A DNA stretch of 64,000 nt from NCBI GenBank assembly GCA_003221035.1, contig QHUB01000009.1:92314-156313 (forward strand), written 5' to 3'. The position numbers and the translations under genes were made by a program. Source of the DNA: Gemmatimonadota bacterium (GTDB lineage Bacteria; Gemmatimonadota; Gemmatimonadetes; Gemmatimonadales; GWC2-71-9). The notes under the pieces were generated by a model. That model searched no databases and was not told the DNA's origin. It saw nothing but the letters and a program-made list of their open reading frames with translations. This document shows, in pieces, positions 32,501 through 41,265 of this stretch; within the stretch, counting starts at the first letter, position 1, and the number at the start of each line of letters is the position of its first letter.

Positions 32501-33035
32501 CGTGACGCCCGCGACGATCCAGGGCATCGGCCGCATGTTCGGCCTGAAGCCGCATCAGGAGCAGGCGGCTCGTCCGGACACCGCGGCGGCCCTGGATACG
32601 GTCGCGCAGCAAGCCGGCAACTTCCGGCGGTATTCGGAGAACACACGAATCCCGTATTCCCCACGCGGCACGGGAGCGGGAATGCTGGGCGCCGGCGGAC
32701 GCGGCTTCACGCTGGGGGTCTCGTTGTCGAGCTCGCGGAGCCGCTTTGACACAACGGCGCAACAGAAGAACCAGCCCGGCCGTCGGACGGCCGCGATAAA
32801 CATGTCGTTCACTCCGACGCGCAACTGGACGGCCAATTGGAGCACGCAGTTCGACATGGCCACGCGCCAGTTCTCCTTCCACCAACTCACGTTCCAGCGC
32901 GACCTGCGCCGCTGGCGCGCGAGCTTCGCGTTCAGCCGCACCGCCACCGGCAATTTCTCGTTCAGTTTCAACATCACGTTGAGCGACCAGCCCGACATCA
33001 AGTTCGACTACGATCAGAGCACGTACGTCCGCTAG
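29502..33035 (+). CDS. tatC: TatC fused in frame to an LptD-like outer-membrane protein
   Basis: One uninterrupted 1177-residue frame. Residues 1-237 are a complete TatC: N-terminal FLDHLEELRWRI, six membrane segments, and YEISIW at its usual end. Residues 236-262 read as a signal peptide (VASRRRARR, then TLVLLLVSMGSLRAQ). The rest is an LptD-like protein, with an OstA-type region (about 325-480), the hallmark VPIMWLPFIFQDIRGGRRSG and a long barrel ending in a beta strand. I reread the junction codon by codon and saw no stop. TatC is an inner-membrane translocase and LptD an outer-membrane LPS inserter, so cleavage after the inner signal is expected. GTG at 30207 could also start a separate barrel. 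Confidence 0.88.
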   Translation: MTARGEMPFLDHLEELRWRILWSLLAIFAGTIIGWFLLDKIDIIEVLKRPIAPYLPGGRLIFTSPAEPFMLTLKVAFALGCLLASPIIIYHIWAFLAPALYEREKRLIIPALAVGVVLFLAGGIACYHWLLPAALKVLIGFSRSDLTPMITIDRYFGMAVPFVAGCGLVAELPLVVTILASLGIVTPQFLGRQRRYAVVIAAFLAAILTPPDAVSMMLMLIPLLLLYEISIWCAYVASRRRARRAAAATLVLLLVSMGSLRAQNPPPAPPPPPAQRVVQDSGAVVKPPGVPGDTGRRGSIDTATARKQGLPTGPSRSFPPSDAVMDSLLKLQGYQVTHYMADTFVVVGDSQTIFLRREAYVDREGTQLQADSIRYHEASCRLDATGNPQLFDQGTVLIGEGMRYDTCRHRGTVRDALTDFQQGGVTWYVSGQAFANDSNSRRVYASKARFTSDPQPVPDYHFAAGQVKWINKRTMIARPAVLYVRDVPIMWLPFIFQDIRGGRRSGILFPRFGINDLVRPSRHYTRHISDFGYYFAVNDYLDVLVAGDWFSGRYIQVHSQAQYHIISRFMNGQLSYTRMQELDHPGVNTTIGWNHSQQFSSRSSLNANVLYATDGRLVQRNSTNPWEVVARMNSTLNFERRFSWGTLNVGGSRSQDLSSNNVSQTFPTINLTPSSVNITPWMTWSPAFSFTNDMQFHQPAAALLIPAPATDTVPLDTLHLFNDVRRTLMTFSTPLRIGRWNWANNLQITDGRTHGRTEYQLPDSTGAVHRVVYGQTFETRVEWQTGINLPSFFSSSWKLQPGVSIVNATSAGPFMIRNQFTGGEFVRQGKRLQFSASVTPTFFGFFPGFGPFSRIRHSFSPQVSWQYAPAVAVPKDFAHAVDPTGRTVNLHSDPQQTISVQLSQSFEAKVKSAAGDTAAEREPRKVKLLSIQTSGIGYNFEAAKLPHRTGWQDAQLRNSFLSDLLPSFQLSLTHDLWKGDVGTDSAKFDPFLSSVSATFTVTPATIQGIGRMFGLKPHQEQAARPDTAAALDTVAQQAGNFRRYSENTRIPYSPRGTGAGMLGAGGRGFTLGVSLSSSRSRFDTTAQQKNQPGRRTAAINMSFTPTRNWTANWSTQFDMATRQFSFHQLTFQRDLRRWRASFAFSRTATGNFSFSFNITLSDQPDIKFDYDQSTYVR

Positions 33036-33050
33036 CGTTGCCTTCCTCTG

Positions 33051-33062
33051 TCCTCTAGAGGA
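33051..33062 (+). other. 12-bp perfect palindrome
   Basis: TCCTCTAGAGGA lies 15 nt after the TatC-LptD stop. No loop, so it is more like a protein-binding site than a terminator; function unknown. Confidence 0.3.
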
Positions 33063-33117
33063 GACACCGTCCGGCGGAACTTTGCGGTAACTCCAACAAA
33101 TTCAGCAACTTCGCTTC

Positions 33118-33133
33118 AGGCACGGCATGTGCT
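33118..33133 (+). promoter_or_regulatory. Sigma54-type promoter upstream of the Fn3-like lipoprotein
   Basis: AGGCACG, 4 bp, GTGCT: GG (33119-33120) and GC (33131-33132) are exactly 10 bp apart and the -24 block GGCACG is perfect. The predicted start is near 33144, leaving a 27-nt leader with TGAGG before the ATG at 33171. Confidence 0.55.
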
Positions 33134-33170
33134 TAAGGCAGGGGCGTTCCCCCCAAAGTCTGAGGCGTTT

Positions 33171-34352
33171 ATGCGAGTGCTCCTGTCCCTGGTCGTGTTG
33201 GCCACTGCGGCGTGCCAGATGTCCACCGTCGACAACGGCGGCGGCGGCGGTGGCAACGGGCCGTCCACTCCGGCGAACCTGACGTACCAGCTCGAGCCAA
33301 GCGGCGATCCGAGCCGCCCCGCGGGCATCCTGCTCCTCTGGGATGATGTCCCCGACGCCGGGCTCGCGAGCTACCGCATCTATTCGCGCGCCTCGACGAG
33401 CGGCTCGTTCAATCTGCGGGGCGAAACCACGTCGAACACGTTCCACGACAACGGCGTCCCGCATCTCCAGTACCTCGTGACGGCCGTGGACGTAAACGGC
33501 GGCGAGAGCGGCAGCAGCAACGTGATCACGGTGGACGAGCGGCTCCAGCTGGAGTCGCCTACGTGGTTAACGTCGATTTCCCTGAACGGCTCGATTCACC
33601 TCCAGTGGGACGACATCTCGTACCTCTCGGCGCCGACCCGCTTCAAATGGTATCGCATTTACAGCACCGACTACGACCTGGATGCTGGATTGTGCGGCAC
33701 CAGCTGGGTGCTCGAAGGCACGACCGTGGCGCCGGAGTTTCTGGCGAGCGCGATGACCAACGGCGTCCCGCGCTGCTTCGGCGTCTCGGCCGTCAGCCGG
33801 GAGGGCTACGAGAGTCTCTGGTCGCCGCTGTGGCAAGACACGCCTCGTCCCGATGCGCGCAACACGCTCGTGTTCGCCTACAACAAGAACCAGGCGGAGT
33901 CCGGCTTCCGGTTCTGGCAGGACGTGAATGGTGATGGTCGCACCCAGGCGTCCGAGCTCGGCTTGGTGCAGGACGGCAACCTGACGAACATCGACTTCTG
34001 GATCTATCAGGACCCGACTGATTCGACATTGTGGATCGTGCCCGAGTTCTCCGGCACGCAGATCCGCGAGTACGGGACCGGCCCTGTGGGCGATCTGACC
34101 GATATCGACTTCGCGCCGGCATCCGGGTACACCCGCAACATGATTCAGGCGGTGCCGGGCTATGGCTACGTCTTTCAGATCGTCGAAGGCACGACGCTGC
34201 GGTATGGCGCGCTGCGCGTGACGCACGTCGGCCGCGACTACCTGATTCTTGATTGGAGTTTCCAGACCGATCCGGGCAACCCTGAGCTGCAGATTCGAGC
34301 CGGGCAGTCGACCGCCATGGCCACTGGCACCGGGGTAACAGGCTCACGATAG
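33171..34352 (+). CDS. Fibronectin type III-like surface lipoprotein
   Basis: 393 residues. Lipoprotein signal with Cys15 (ATAAC), a polyglycine spacer, then two Fn3-like beta-sandwich modules (about 30-120 and 125-225; YRIYSRASTSGSFNLRGET and LQWDDISYLS). The C-terminal half is unrecognised and contains FRFWQDVNGDGRTQASELG, which resembles a calcium-binding dockerin/EF-like loop. Surface display is likely. The ATG at 33171 begins the signal peptide. It appears to be a single-gene unit between a sigma54-like promoter and a strong hairpin. Confidence 0.72.
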   Translation: MRVLLSLVVLATAACQMSTVDNGGGGGGNGPSTPANLTYQLEPSGDPSRPAGILLLWDDVPDAGLASYRIYSRASTSGSFNLRGETTSNTFHDNGVPHLQYLVTAVDVNGGESGSSNVITVDERLQLESPTWLTSISLNGSIHLQWDDISYLSAPTRFKWYRIYSTDYDLDAGLCGTSWVLEGTTVAPEFLASAMTNGVPRCFGVSAVSREGYESLWSPLWQDTPRPDARNTLVFAYNKNQAESGFRFWQDVNGDGRTQASELGLVQDGNLTNIDFWIYQDPTDSTLWIVPEFSGTQIREYGTGPVGDLTDIDFAPASGYTRNMIQAVPGYGYVFQIVEGTTLRYGALRVTHVGRDYLILDWSFQTDPGNPELQIRAGQSTAMATGTGVTGSR

Positions 34353-34371
34353 GGAAGTCGGGGTCGGGATA

Positions 34372-34413
34372 GGCGCCGGAGTGGTCAAGAGCCACTCCGG
34401 CGCCTTAGCTTTT
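34372..34413 (+). terminator. 13-bp hairpin with T-run directly before hutH
   Basis: A perfect 13-bp stem (34372-34384 with 34392-34404), 7-nt loop, then TTAGCTTTT. It looks like an intrinsic terminator for the lipoprotein gene, but the hutH ATG (34420) is only 15 nt beyond the stem, leaving no room for a promoter between. Confidence 0.78.
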
Positions 34414-34419
34414 GTCCCC

Positions 34420-35904
34420 ATGCCGCCCAACCCGCCCACCTCACCCTCCGGTTCGACGGTCACACTGGATGGTCATTCCCTTACGATCGCGGACGTCGCC
34501 GCCGTGGCACGGCAGGGCACGCGCGTGGCCATCGACGCAAAGGCGCTGGCCGCGGTCGCACAGTCCCGCCAGACGGTCGAGGCGGCGGTCGCGCGCGGCG
34601 ACACCATCTATGGGGTCAACACCGGCTTCGGCAAGCTCGCGCATGTGCGGATTCCGCCGGAGCAGGCGCGCCAGCTGCAGCTCAATCTGATCCGCAGTCA
34701 CGCATCCGGTGTGGGCGAGCCGCTGCCGGCGGATGCGGTGCGCGCCATGATGCTGCTGCGCGCGAATGTGCTGATGCGTGGCACGAGTGGTGTCCGGCCG
34801 CTCCTGCCCGAGCTCCTGGTGGACATGTTGAACCGGAAACTGCATCCGACGGTGCCGTCGCAGGGGAGTGTTGGCGCCTCGGGTGATCTCGCGCCGCTCT
34901 CCCATCTCGCCCTGGCGATGATCGGCGAAGGCGACGTCAAAGTTCCGAACGCCATCACGCTCGAGGCGAAAGAAGGGCTCGCGTTCGTCAACGGCACGCA
35001 GGCGCAGACGGGTCTCGCGGCGCTGCTGGTCACTGACGCGTGGACCCTCTGGCGCACCGCGCACGCCGCGGCGGCGATGAGTCTCGAAGCGGTCCGCGGC
35101 TCGCCCGAACCGTTCGACGCCCGCATTCACGACGCACGTCCGCATCCGTGGCAGCAGCGCTCGGCGGCGTTGATGCGCGAGCTCCTGGCCGACAGTGAAA
35201 TCCGTGAGTCGCACCGCGAGAACGACCCCAGAGTCCAGGACGCCTATTCGTTACGCTGCACGCCGCAGGTGCTGGGCGCCGTGGGGGAGGGGCTCGCCTT
35301 CGCGGAGCGGCTCGTGACCGCCGAGCTGAATGCCGCGACCGACAATCCGCTCGTGTTCGGCAACGATGTCCTGTCCGGGGGCAATTTCCACGGCCAACCT
35401 ATCGCGCTCGCGCTCGATGTCATCGGAATCGCGCTGACGACGCTGGCCGGACTGGCCGAGCGACGGATCGAGCGTGTGGTCAACCCCGACCTGTCGTCAG
35501 GTTTGCCGGCGTTCCTGGCGCATGATCCCGGTCTGGAGTCCGGATTTATGACCGCCCAGATCTCGGCCGCGGCCCTGGTCGCGGAGTGCCGGGTCCTGGC
35601 GACGCCGGCGAGCGTGCAATCCATCCCCACCGAGGGCAATCAGGAGGACGTCGTGCCGATGGGGATGACCGCCGCCTGGAAAGCCGGCCGGATTCTGGCG
35701 AACGCCGAACGCATCGTCGCGATCGAGCTGCTCGCCGGCGCACAGGGACTCGAGTTCCTGAAACCGCTCAAGCCGGCCAAGTCCGTAGCTCGCCTGCACG
35801 CCGCGGTCCGGCAGGAGTCAGCGGTCTTGAGCGCGGACCGGCCCCTCACGCGCGACATCGAACGGCTCGCGCAACAGGTTCGGGCAGGAAGGTTCGTGTC
35901 GTGA
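34420..35904 (+). CDS. hutH: Histidine ammonia-lyase
   Basis: Deaminates histidine to urocanate. 494 residues. The Ala153-Ser154-Gly155 triad in [14 protein letters not shown] forms the MIO cofactor, and [11 protein letters not shown] is the family N-terminal motif. [15 protein letters not shown] and the C-terminal [11 protein letters not shown] also match. The frame opens at 34381 inside the hairpin, so the ATG at 34420 is preferred, although no ribosome site precedes it. Overlaps hutU by 4 nt. Confidence 0.95.
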   Translation: MPPNPPTSPSGSTVTLDGHSLTIADVAAVARQGTRVAIDAKALAAVAQSRQTVEAAVARGDTIYGVNTGFGKLAHVRIPPEQARQLQLNLIRSHASGVGEPLPADAVRAMMLLRANVLMRGTSGVRPLLPELLVDMLNRKLHPTVPSQGSVGASGDLAPLSHLALAMIGEGDVKVPNAITLEAKEGLAFVNGTQAQTGLAALLVTDAWTLWRTAHAAAAMSLEAVRGSPEPFDARIHDARPHPWQQRSAALMRELLADSEIRESHRENDPRVQDAYSLRCTPQVLGAVGEGLAFAERLVTAELNAATDNPLVFGNDVLSGGNFHGQPIALALDVIGIALTTLAGLAERRIERVVNPDLSSGLPAFLAHDPGLESGFMTAQISAAALVAECRVLATPASVQSIPTEGNQEDVVPMGMTAAWKAGRILANAERIVAIELLAGAQGLEFLKPLKPAKSVARLHAAVRQESAVLSADRPLTRDIERLAQQVRAGRFVS

Positions 35905-37547
35905 AAGCGCCGCGCGGCTCCACGAAGTCCTGTAAGGGATGGATCCAGGAGGCCGCGCTCCGGATGCTGATGAACAATCTCGATCCCGAGGTCGCCGAGC
36001 GGCCCGATGATCTCGTGGTCTACGGGGGCACCGGCAAAGCCGCGCGCGATTGGCCTTCGTTCGACGCGATCTGCCGCACGCTGCGCGTGCTCGAGGACGA
36101 CGAGACGCTGCTCGTGCAGTCGGGCAAGCCAGTAGGTGTGTTCACGACTCACGTCGATGCGCCGCGCGTCCTGATCGCGAACGCCAACCTGGTCGGCCGG
36201 TTCGCCACCTGGGATGTGTTCCGCGATCTCGAGCGTCGCGGACTCATCATGTACGGCCAGATGACCGCCGGTTCATGGATCTACATCGGCTCTCAAGGAA
36301 TTCTCCAGGGCACCTACGAGACGTTTGGCGCGGTGGCGAAGTCCCGGTTTCAGGGTTCGCTGCGCGGACGGATCATCCTGACCGGGGGGCTCGGTGGAAT
36401 GGGCGGTGCTCAGCCCCTCGCCGCGACGATGAACGACGGCATCTGTCTGGCGGTCGAAGTAGACCCGACCCGCGTCCACCGTCGGCTCGAGACCCGATAC
36501 CTCGATAAATCCACCGCGTCGCTGGACGAGGCGCTCGCCTGGTGCGCCGATGCGAAGCAACGCGGCCTGGCCTTGTCAGTCGGGCTCGTCGGGAATTGCG
36601 CCGAGGTATTGCCCGAGCTTGTGCGCCGCGGCTTCACGCCCGACGTCGTGACCGATCAAACATCGGCGCACGACCCCTTGAACGGTTACATCCCGGCCGG
36701 CGTGAGTCCGGCAGACGCTGCGGCGCTGCGACGCAAGGCGCCGGACGACTATCTGCGCCGTGCCCGCGCGAGCATCGCCACGCACGTCCGCGCCATGCTC
36801 GACCTGCAGCGGCGCGGTGCGGTCGCGTTCGACTACGGCAACAACATTCGCACCGAAGCGCGGGACGCGGGCGTTTCGGACGCGTTCGACATTCCGGGTT
36901 TCGTGCCCGAATACATCCGGCCGCTGTTTTGCGAAGGGAAGGGCCCGTTCCGGTGGGTCGCGCTATCCGGTGACGTCAAGGATCTGAAGCGCACGGATCA
37001 GCTCGTGCTCGAGCTGTTTCCTGATAACGCGCACCTCAAGCGCTGGATCACGCTGGCCGAGCAGCGCGTCGCGTTCCAGGGACTGCCCGCGCGGATCTGC
37101 TGGCTGGGACAGGGAGAGCGCGCGCGGTTTGGTGTGGCATTGAACGAGCTCGTGCGCCGCGGCGAGCTTTCCGCCCCGATCGTCATCGGCCGCGACCACC
37201 TCGACACGGGATCGGTGGCGTCTCCGTTTCGCGAGACTGAGGCGATGCGCGACGGCTCGGACGCGATCGCCGATTGGGCGATCCTCAATGCGCTGCTCAA
37301 TACGGCATCGGGGGCATCGTGGGTCTCGTTTCATCACGGCGGCGGCGTGGGGATCGGCAACTCGCTGCATGCGGGACAGGTCATCGTCGCCGACGGGACC
37401 CCTGCAGCCGCAAAGCGACTCGAGCGCGTCCTGACCAATGACCCGGGCATCGGCGTCGCGCGACACGCGGACGCCGGCTATCCCGAAGCGATCGAGACGG
37501 CACGCCGCCATCACATTCGTCTGCCGATGAGCGGAGATCTCGACTGA
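35901..37547 (+). CDS. hutU: Urocanate hydratase
   Basis: Converts urocanate to imidazolone propionate with tightly bound NAD+. 548 residues, near the family norm of about 555. Landmarks: [14 protein letters not shown], the NAD-binding [39 protein letters not shown], and the active-site region [21 protein letters not shown] at 35901 overlaps the hutH stop (GTGA), so the two enzymes are co-translated. Confidence 0.96.
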   Translation: MKAPRGSTKSCKGWIQEAALRMLMNNLDPEVAERPDDLVVYGGTGKAARDWPSFDAICRTLRVLEDDETLLVQSGKPVGVFTTHVDAPRVLIANANLVGRFATWDVFRDLERRGLIMYGQMTAGSWIYIGSQGILQGTYETFGAVAKSRFQGSLRGRIILTGGLGGMGGAQPLAATMNDGICLAVEVDPTRVHRRLETRYLDKSTASLDEALAWCADAKQRGLALSVGLVGNCAEVLPELVRRGFTPDVVTDQTSAHDPLNGYIPAGVSPADAAALRRKAPDDYLRRARASIATHVRAMLDLQRRGAVAFDYGNNIRTEARDAGVSDAFDIPGFVPEYIRPLFCEGKGPFRWVALSGDVKDLKRTDQLVLELFPDNAHLKRWITLAEQRVAFQGLPARICWLGQGERARFGVALNELVRRGELSAPIVIGRDHLDTGSVASPFRETEAMRDGSDAIADWAILNALLNTASGASWVSFHHGGGVGIGNSLHAGQVIVADGTPAAAKRLERVLTNDPGIGVARHADAGYPEAIETARRHHIRLPMSGDLD

Positions 37548-37576
37548 AGACGCTGCTCGTCGGCGCCCGGCAGGTT

Positions 37577-38779
37577 GTGACCTGTCGAGGACCGGCCCGC
37601 GCCCGCCGCGGCCGCGAGATGGCGGACGTCGAAGTCTTGCAGGATGCCGCCGTACTGATCGAGGGCGACCGCATCGCGTGGGTAGGCACGCGCCATGAGG
37701 CTCCGCGCGCTCCCGACGTCCGGGCCCAGGAAGTCAGGGGCGTGCTGTTTCCCGGCTTCATCGATTGTCATACGCACGGCGTCTTTGGCGGTCCGCGGCT
37801 GGACGATCACGAGCGCCGGGCGCTCGGGCTCGATTATAAGGCGATCGCTGCGGCCGGCGGCGGCATCCTCGAATCGGTGCGCGACGTCCGCGCGCGCTCC
37901 GAGGCCGAGCTCGAGGCATTGACGCGCTCCCGCCTGAAGGTCCTGCTGGCGCGAGGCTCCACGACGATCGAAGTGAAATCGGGATACGGCCTCGAGCTGC
38001 AGGCCGAGCTGAAGCAGCTCCGCGTGATCAAGCGGATGCGTGAGACATTGCCGGCGACTCTCGTCGCGACCTTTCTGGGCGCGCACGAAGTGCCGCCGGA
38101 ATACCGCAGCCGCCGCGCCGACTATGTGCGGCTCGTCTGCGAGGAGATGATCCCCGCCGTCGCGCGCGAGCAGCTGGCGGTGTCATGCGATGTATTCTGC
38201 GAGCCCGGCGTCTTCAGCATTGCCGACAGTCGCCAGATTCTGGAGGCGGCGCGACGGCAGGGGTTGCGCGTGAAGCTGCACGCCGATGAGCTCGAAGGCG
38301 CAGGCGGTGCCGAGCTCGCCGCAGAGCTCGGCGCGCTTTCCGCCGATCACCTGGCGGCCATCTCCGATGCAGGCATCCGCGCCCTCGCTGCGAGCCAGAC
38401 GGTCGCCGTGCTGCTGCCGGCGACGATGATCTTCCTGGGAAAGCGGACACAGGCTCCGGCCCGCAAGCTGATCGATGCGGGTGCGGCGGTCGCACTGGCC
38501 ACAGATTTCAATCCTGGCACGTCGCCGACGATGAGCTTGCCGCTCATCATGGCCCTCGGCGTGTCGCAACTTGGGCTACGTCACGCGGAAGTTGTGACCG
38601 CGGTGACGATCAACGCCGCCGCCGCCCTTGGACTGGCCGGGGAGCGCGGGCAGATAGCGGCCGGCTACGTCGCCGATCTCGCACTGGCCCCGGTGGAGGA
38701 CTGGCGTGAAGTCGCGTATTGGATCGGGCGAGAGGTCGTAAGCGCCGTCTGGACAGCGGGTTCGGCTTGTCCCACCTAG
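37577..38779 (+). CDS. hutI: Imidazolonepropionase
   Basis: A metal-dependent amidohydrolase that opens imidazolone propionate to formiminoglutamate. 400 residues from the GTG at 37577. Metal ligands lie in DCHTHGVFGG, KLHADELEGAGG, SADHL and ATDFNPG; VKSGYGLELQAELKQLRVI is typical. The conserved first strand (TLLVGARQVVT) is encoded immediately upstream, in frame from 37547. No ATG, GTG or TTG precedes it, but a CTG at 37544 overlaps the hutU stop (CTGA), so the real start may be that CTG. No hutG-type or formiminotransferase gene follows. Confidence 0.9.
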   Translation: MTCRGPARARRGREMADVEVLQDAAVLIEGDRIAWVGTRHEAPRAPDVRAQEVRGVLFPGFIDCHTHGVFGGPRLDDHERRALGLDYKAIAAAGGGILESVRDVRARSEAELEALTRSRLKVLLARGSTTIEVKSGYGLELQAELKQLRVIKRMRETLPATLVATFLGAHEVPPEYRSRRADYVRLVCEEMIPAVAREQLAVSCDVFCEPGVFSIADSRQILEAARRQGLRVKLHADELEGAGGAELAAELGALSADHLAAISDAGIRALAASQTVAVLLPATMIFLGKRTQAPARKLIDAGAAVALATDFNPGTSPTMSLPLIMALGVSQLGLRHAEVVTAVTINAAAALGLAGERGQIAAGYVADLALAPVEDWREVAYWIGREVVSAVWTAGSACPT

Positions 38780-38795
38780 ACCGCACCGATATCTT
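38767..38795 (+). promoter_or_regulatory. Candidate sigma70 promoter for the large TPR gene
   Basis: TTGTCC (38767-38772), 17-bp spacer, TATCTT (38790-38795). The -10 box ends 9 nt before the ATG at 38805, so the transcript would be nearly leaderless. Confidence 0.4.
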
Positions 38796-38804
38796 AGTGC
38801 TCCC

Positions 38805-41264
38805 ATGTCCAAGATTGAGCAGCTCAAAGAGAAGGCGAAAGGTCTCGAGGCCAAAGATCCCAAGAGGGCCGTCGAGGTCTGGCTCGAGGTGCTCAATAAT
38901 CAAGACGAGGCGAACCCCGACCTCTCAGTCTATAACCGCATCGGGGATCTCTTCATCAAGTTGAAGGATCCTGGCGCGGCGGCCGACTACTACGACCAGG
39001 CCGTGGATAAGTACGCCGAGCTGGGGTTCCACAACAACGCGATCGCCATGTGCAACAAGGTGCTGCGTAACGCCCCGGCGCGGCAGTCGACGTATCTGAA
39101 ACTGGCGAAGCTGTATGCGGCCAAGGGCTTCATCGCCGAAGCGAAACAGAATTTCGTCGAGTACGCCGAGCGGATGCAGAAGGCCGGCAAGATCGAGCAC
39201 GCATTCGCAGCCCTGAAAGAATTCACCGATATCTCGCCGGAGAGCGCCAACCTCCGTGAGATGCTGTCGGACCATTTGAAGATGTACGGGGCCGACCCTG
39301 GCAAGCGCGGTTCGTCGGCCCGCGTCACTCCGCCGCCCGCGGCGAAGCCTCCACCGCGGCCGGGCGGGGAAGACAAGGATCCCGGCAAGTCGGGGAAACA
39401 GAAGACGTCCAGTCTCGTCTTTCTCGACCTCGACGAGCCGCGCGGACCCAAGGGAGGGGGCGCAAAGGCTCCTGCGGCGCCGCCACCGCCCGAGCCTTCG
39501 AAACCGGCTCCGGCCCCTGCGGCCGAGAAGCTGATCGAGGAGATCGAGCCCGAGCTCGATGAGTCTCTCGAGATCGAGACGACCAGTCTTGTGGACGAGG
39601 CGCCGGGTGGTGCGGGTGACGGAATGCTGGAAGGTTTCGAGACCACCGTCGCCGATTTCGGGCAAGTCCGGGACACGAGCCCGGTACCGCCTTCGATTCG
39701 CGAAGAGTTGAATCCCGCGGACCTCGATCTCGAGCCCGTCGCCGAGCTCGAGCCCACCGCGCCGGAGCTGGACCCGAATGAGGGGATCGAGCTCGAGAGC
39801 GCGGATCTGGTACTCGAAGGAAACATCGCTGAACCGGCGCCGCCGCCAAAGGCCGCGCCCAAAGCTCCGCCAAAGGTGTCACCAAAGGCGCCGGCATTGA
39901 AGGGACCGCCGAAGGTGAAGCCTGTCGTGCCGAAGCGTCCAACTGGGCCCGGGACCCGCAAGACCGTCGTCGAGGTGCCGCCGCTCGAGCTCGAACCCGA
40001 TTTCGAGGCGGCCACGACGGATGTCGGTCACGAGGTCGATGATGAGCCGCTGACGCTCGACGACGCGCCGCGGCATCCGAGCTTCATTCAAACCGAAGAC
40101 GATACGTCGATCTCCACCGGCGGACGCAGGTCTGGCTTCATCGATCTCGGAATCGACGAGATCAGCTCGGGAAACGATCAGGCCAGCTCGCTCGTGTTCT
40201 CCAACATCGAAGAGACGCCGGCCGCGCCGGAGGTCGACGAGCTGGAAAGCCGGGTCGCCGACAATCCCGACGATCCCGAGGCGCATCAGGCCCTGGGCGA
40301 GGCGCTGATCGAGCAAGGCGATCGCGCGCGCGGTATCGAAGAGCTGGACCTCGCGACGGGCGGGTATGAGAATGCGGGCAACCTGCCGGAGGCGCGTGGC
40401 CTCGTCGACGAAGTGCTGCGGCTCGATCCAAACAGCGTGCGCCACCGCCAGAAGGCCGTCGAATTCGCGTTCAAAGCTGGCGACAAGGCCAAGCTGGTCG
40501 ATGCGTATCTCGAGCTCGCTGATGCGCTGTTGCGCTCCGATCTGCCGGACAAAGCGCGGGCGGTCTATGCACGCGTTGCCGAGCATGATGTGAAAAACGA
40601 GCGCGCCCGCGCCGCGCTCTCGATGCTTGCGCCCGCGGTCGCCGCACCGGCCGCCGCTGCCAAGCCGGAAGGCAAGGTGAAAGCCAAGGACGCGAAGATG
40701 AAAGTCCGCGATGAAGCCGGCGCGGACGGCGACTTCATCGACCTTGGCTCGATGCTGATCGACGACGACGAGGATACGCCCGAGAAGGACACGCGCCTGC
40801 GCGTGGAGGATGAGGAGCCGACGGGCGACGAGGAGCAGGACTTCCAGGACATGCTGGCGCGCTTCAAGCAGGGCATCGACGAGAACATCGACGAGGCGGA
40901 CTTCCAGTCGCACTACGATCTCGGCGTCGCGTTCAAGGAGATGGGGCTGCTCGACGAAGCCATCGCCGAACTGCAGAAGGCGTTGCGGGCGCCCGAAGGA
41001 AAACTCCGAACGTCGGAGATGCTCGGCGTCTGCTTCTTCGAAAAGGGCGCCTACGGCGTCGCCGAATCGATCCTGCGGCGCGGCCTCGATCTTCCGGCGT
41101 CGGGCGATCAGGAACGTCTTGGCATCCTCTACTGGCTCGGCCGCGCGCTGGAGCACCAGGGCAAGAAGGCCGACGCGCGCGATCTGTACGGCCGGGTCTT
41201 TGCGGTCGACATCCGGTTCCTCGATGCCGAGCAGCGCGTCAAAGCGCTGGCCAAGGCGAAATAG
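38805..41264 (+). CDS. Large TPR protein with acidic, proline-rich linkers
   Basis: 819 residues. An N-terminal TPR block (about 1-160; DLSVYNRIGDLFIKLKDPGA), a long disordered Pro/Ala/Glu/Asp-rich linker (about 165-490), and a C-terminal TPR block (about 490-819). Short motifs recur in the linkers: SSLVFLDLDE and SSLVFSNIEE; GFIDLGIDE and DFIDLGSML. These repeats look like short linear binding motifs. No signal peptide, so it should be cytoplasmic. Function unknown; by design it is a scaffold. The polyprenyl synthase starts just after its stop. Confidence 0.78.
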   Translation: MSKIEQLKEKAKGLEAKDPKRAVEVWLEVLNNQDEANPDLSVYNRIGDLFIKLKDPGAAADYYDQAVDKYAELGFHNNAIAMCNKVLRNAPARQSTYLKLAKLYAAKGFIAEAKQNFVEYAERMQKAGKIEHAFAALKEFTDISPESANLREMLSDHLKMYGADPGKRGSSARVTPPPAAKPPPRPGGEDKDPGKSGKQKTSSLVFLDLDEPRGPKGGGAKAPAAPPPPEPSKPAPAPAAEKLIEEIEPELDESLEIETTSLVDEAPGGAGDGMLEGFETTVADFGQVRDTSPVPPSIREELNPADLDLEPVAELEPTAPELDPNEGIELESADLVLEGNIAEPAPPPKAAPKAPPKVSPKAPALKGPPKVKPVVPKRPTGPGTRKTVVEVPPLELEPDFEAATTDVGHEVDDEPLTLDDAPRHPSFIQTEDDTSISTGGRRSGFIDLGIDEISSGNDQASSLVFSNIEETPAAPEVDELESRVADNPDDPEAHQALGEALIEQGDRARGIEELDLATGGYENAGNLPEARGLVDEVLRLDPNSVRHRQKAVEFAFKAGDKAKLVDAYLELADALLRSDLPDKARAVYARVAEHDVKNERARAALSMLAPAVAAPAAAAKPEGKVKAKDAKMKVRDEAGADGDFIDLGSMLIDDDEDTPEKDTRLRVEDEEPTGDEEQDFQDMLARFKQGIDENIDEADFQSHYDLGVAFKEMGLLDEAIAELQKALRAPEGKLRTSEMLGVCFFEKGAYGVAESILRRGLDLPASGDQERLGILYWLGRALEHQGKKADARDLYGRVFAVDIRFLDAEQRVKALAKAK

Positions 41265-41265
41265 C

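Noticed and set aside
33063..33170. Leader of the Fn3-like lipoprotein as a c-di-GMP riboswitch
   Set aside because: No GEMM-type conserved core was found; the sigma54-like element explains the GGCACG block.
34381..34419. Upstream GTG start for hutH
   Set aside because: It would put the start in a hairpin stem and add a non-homologous N-terminus.
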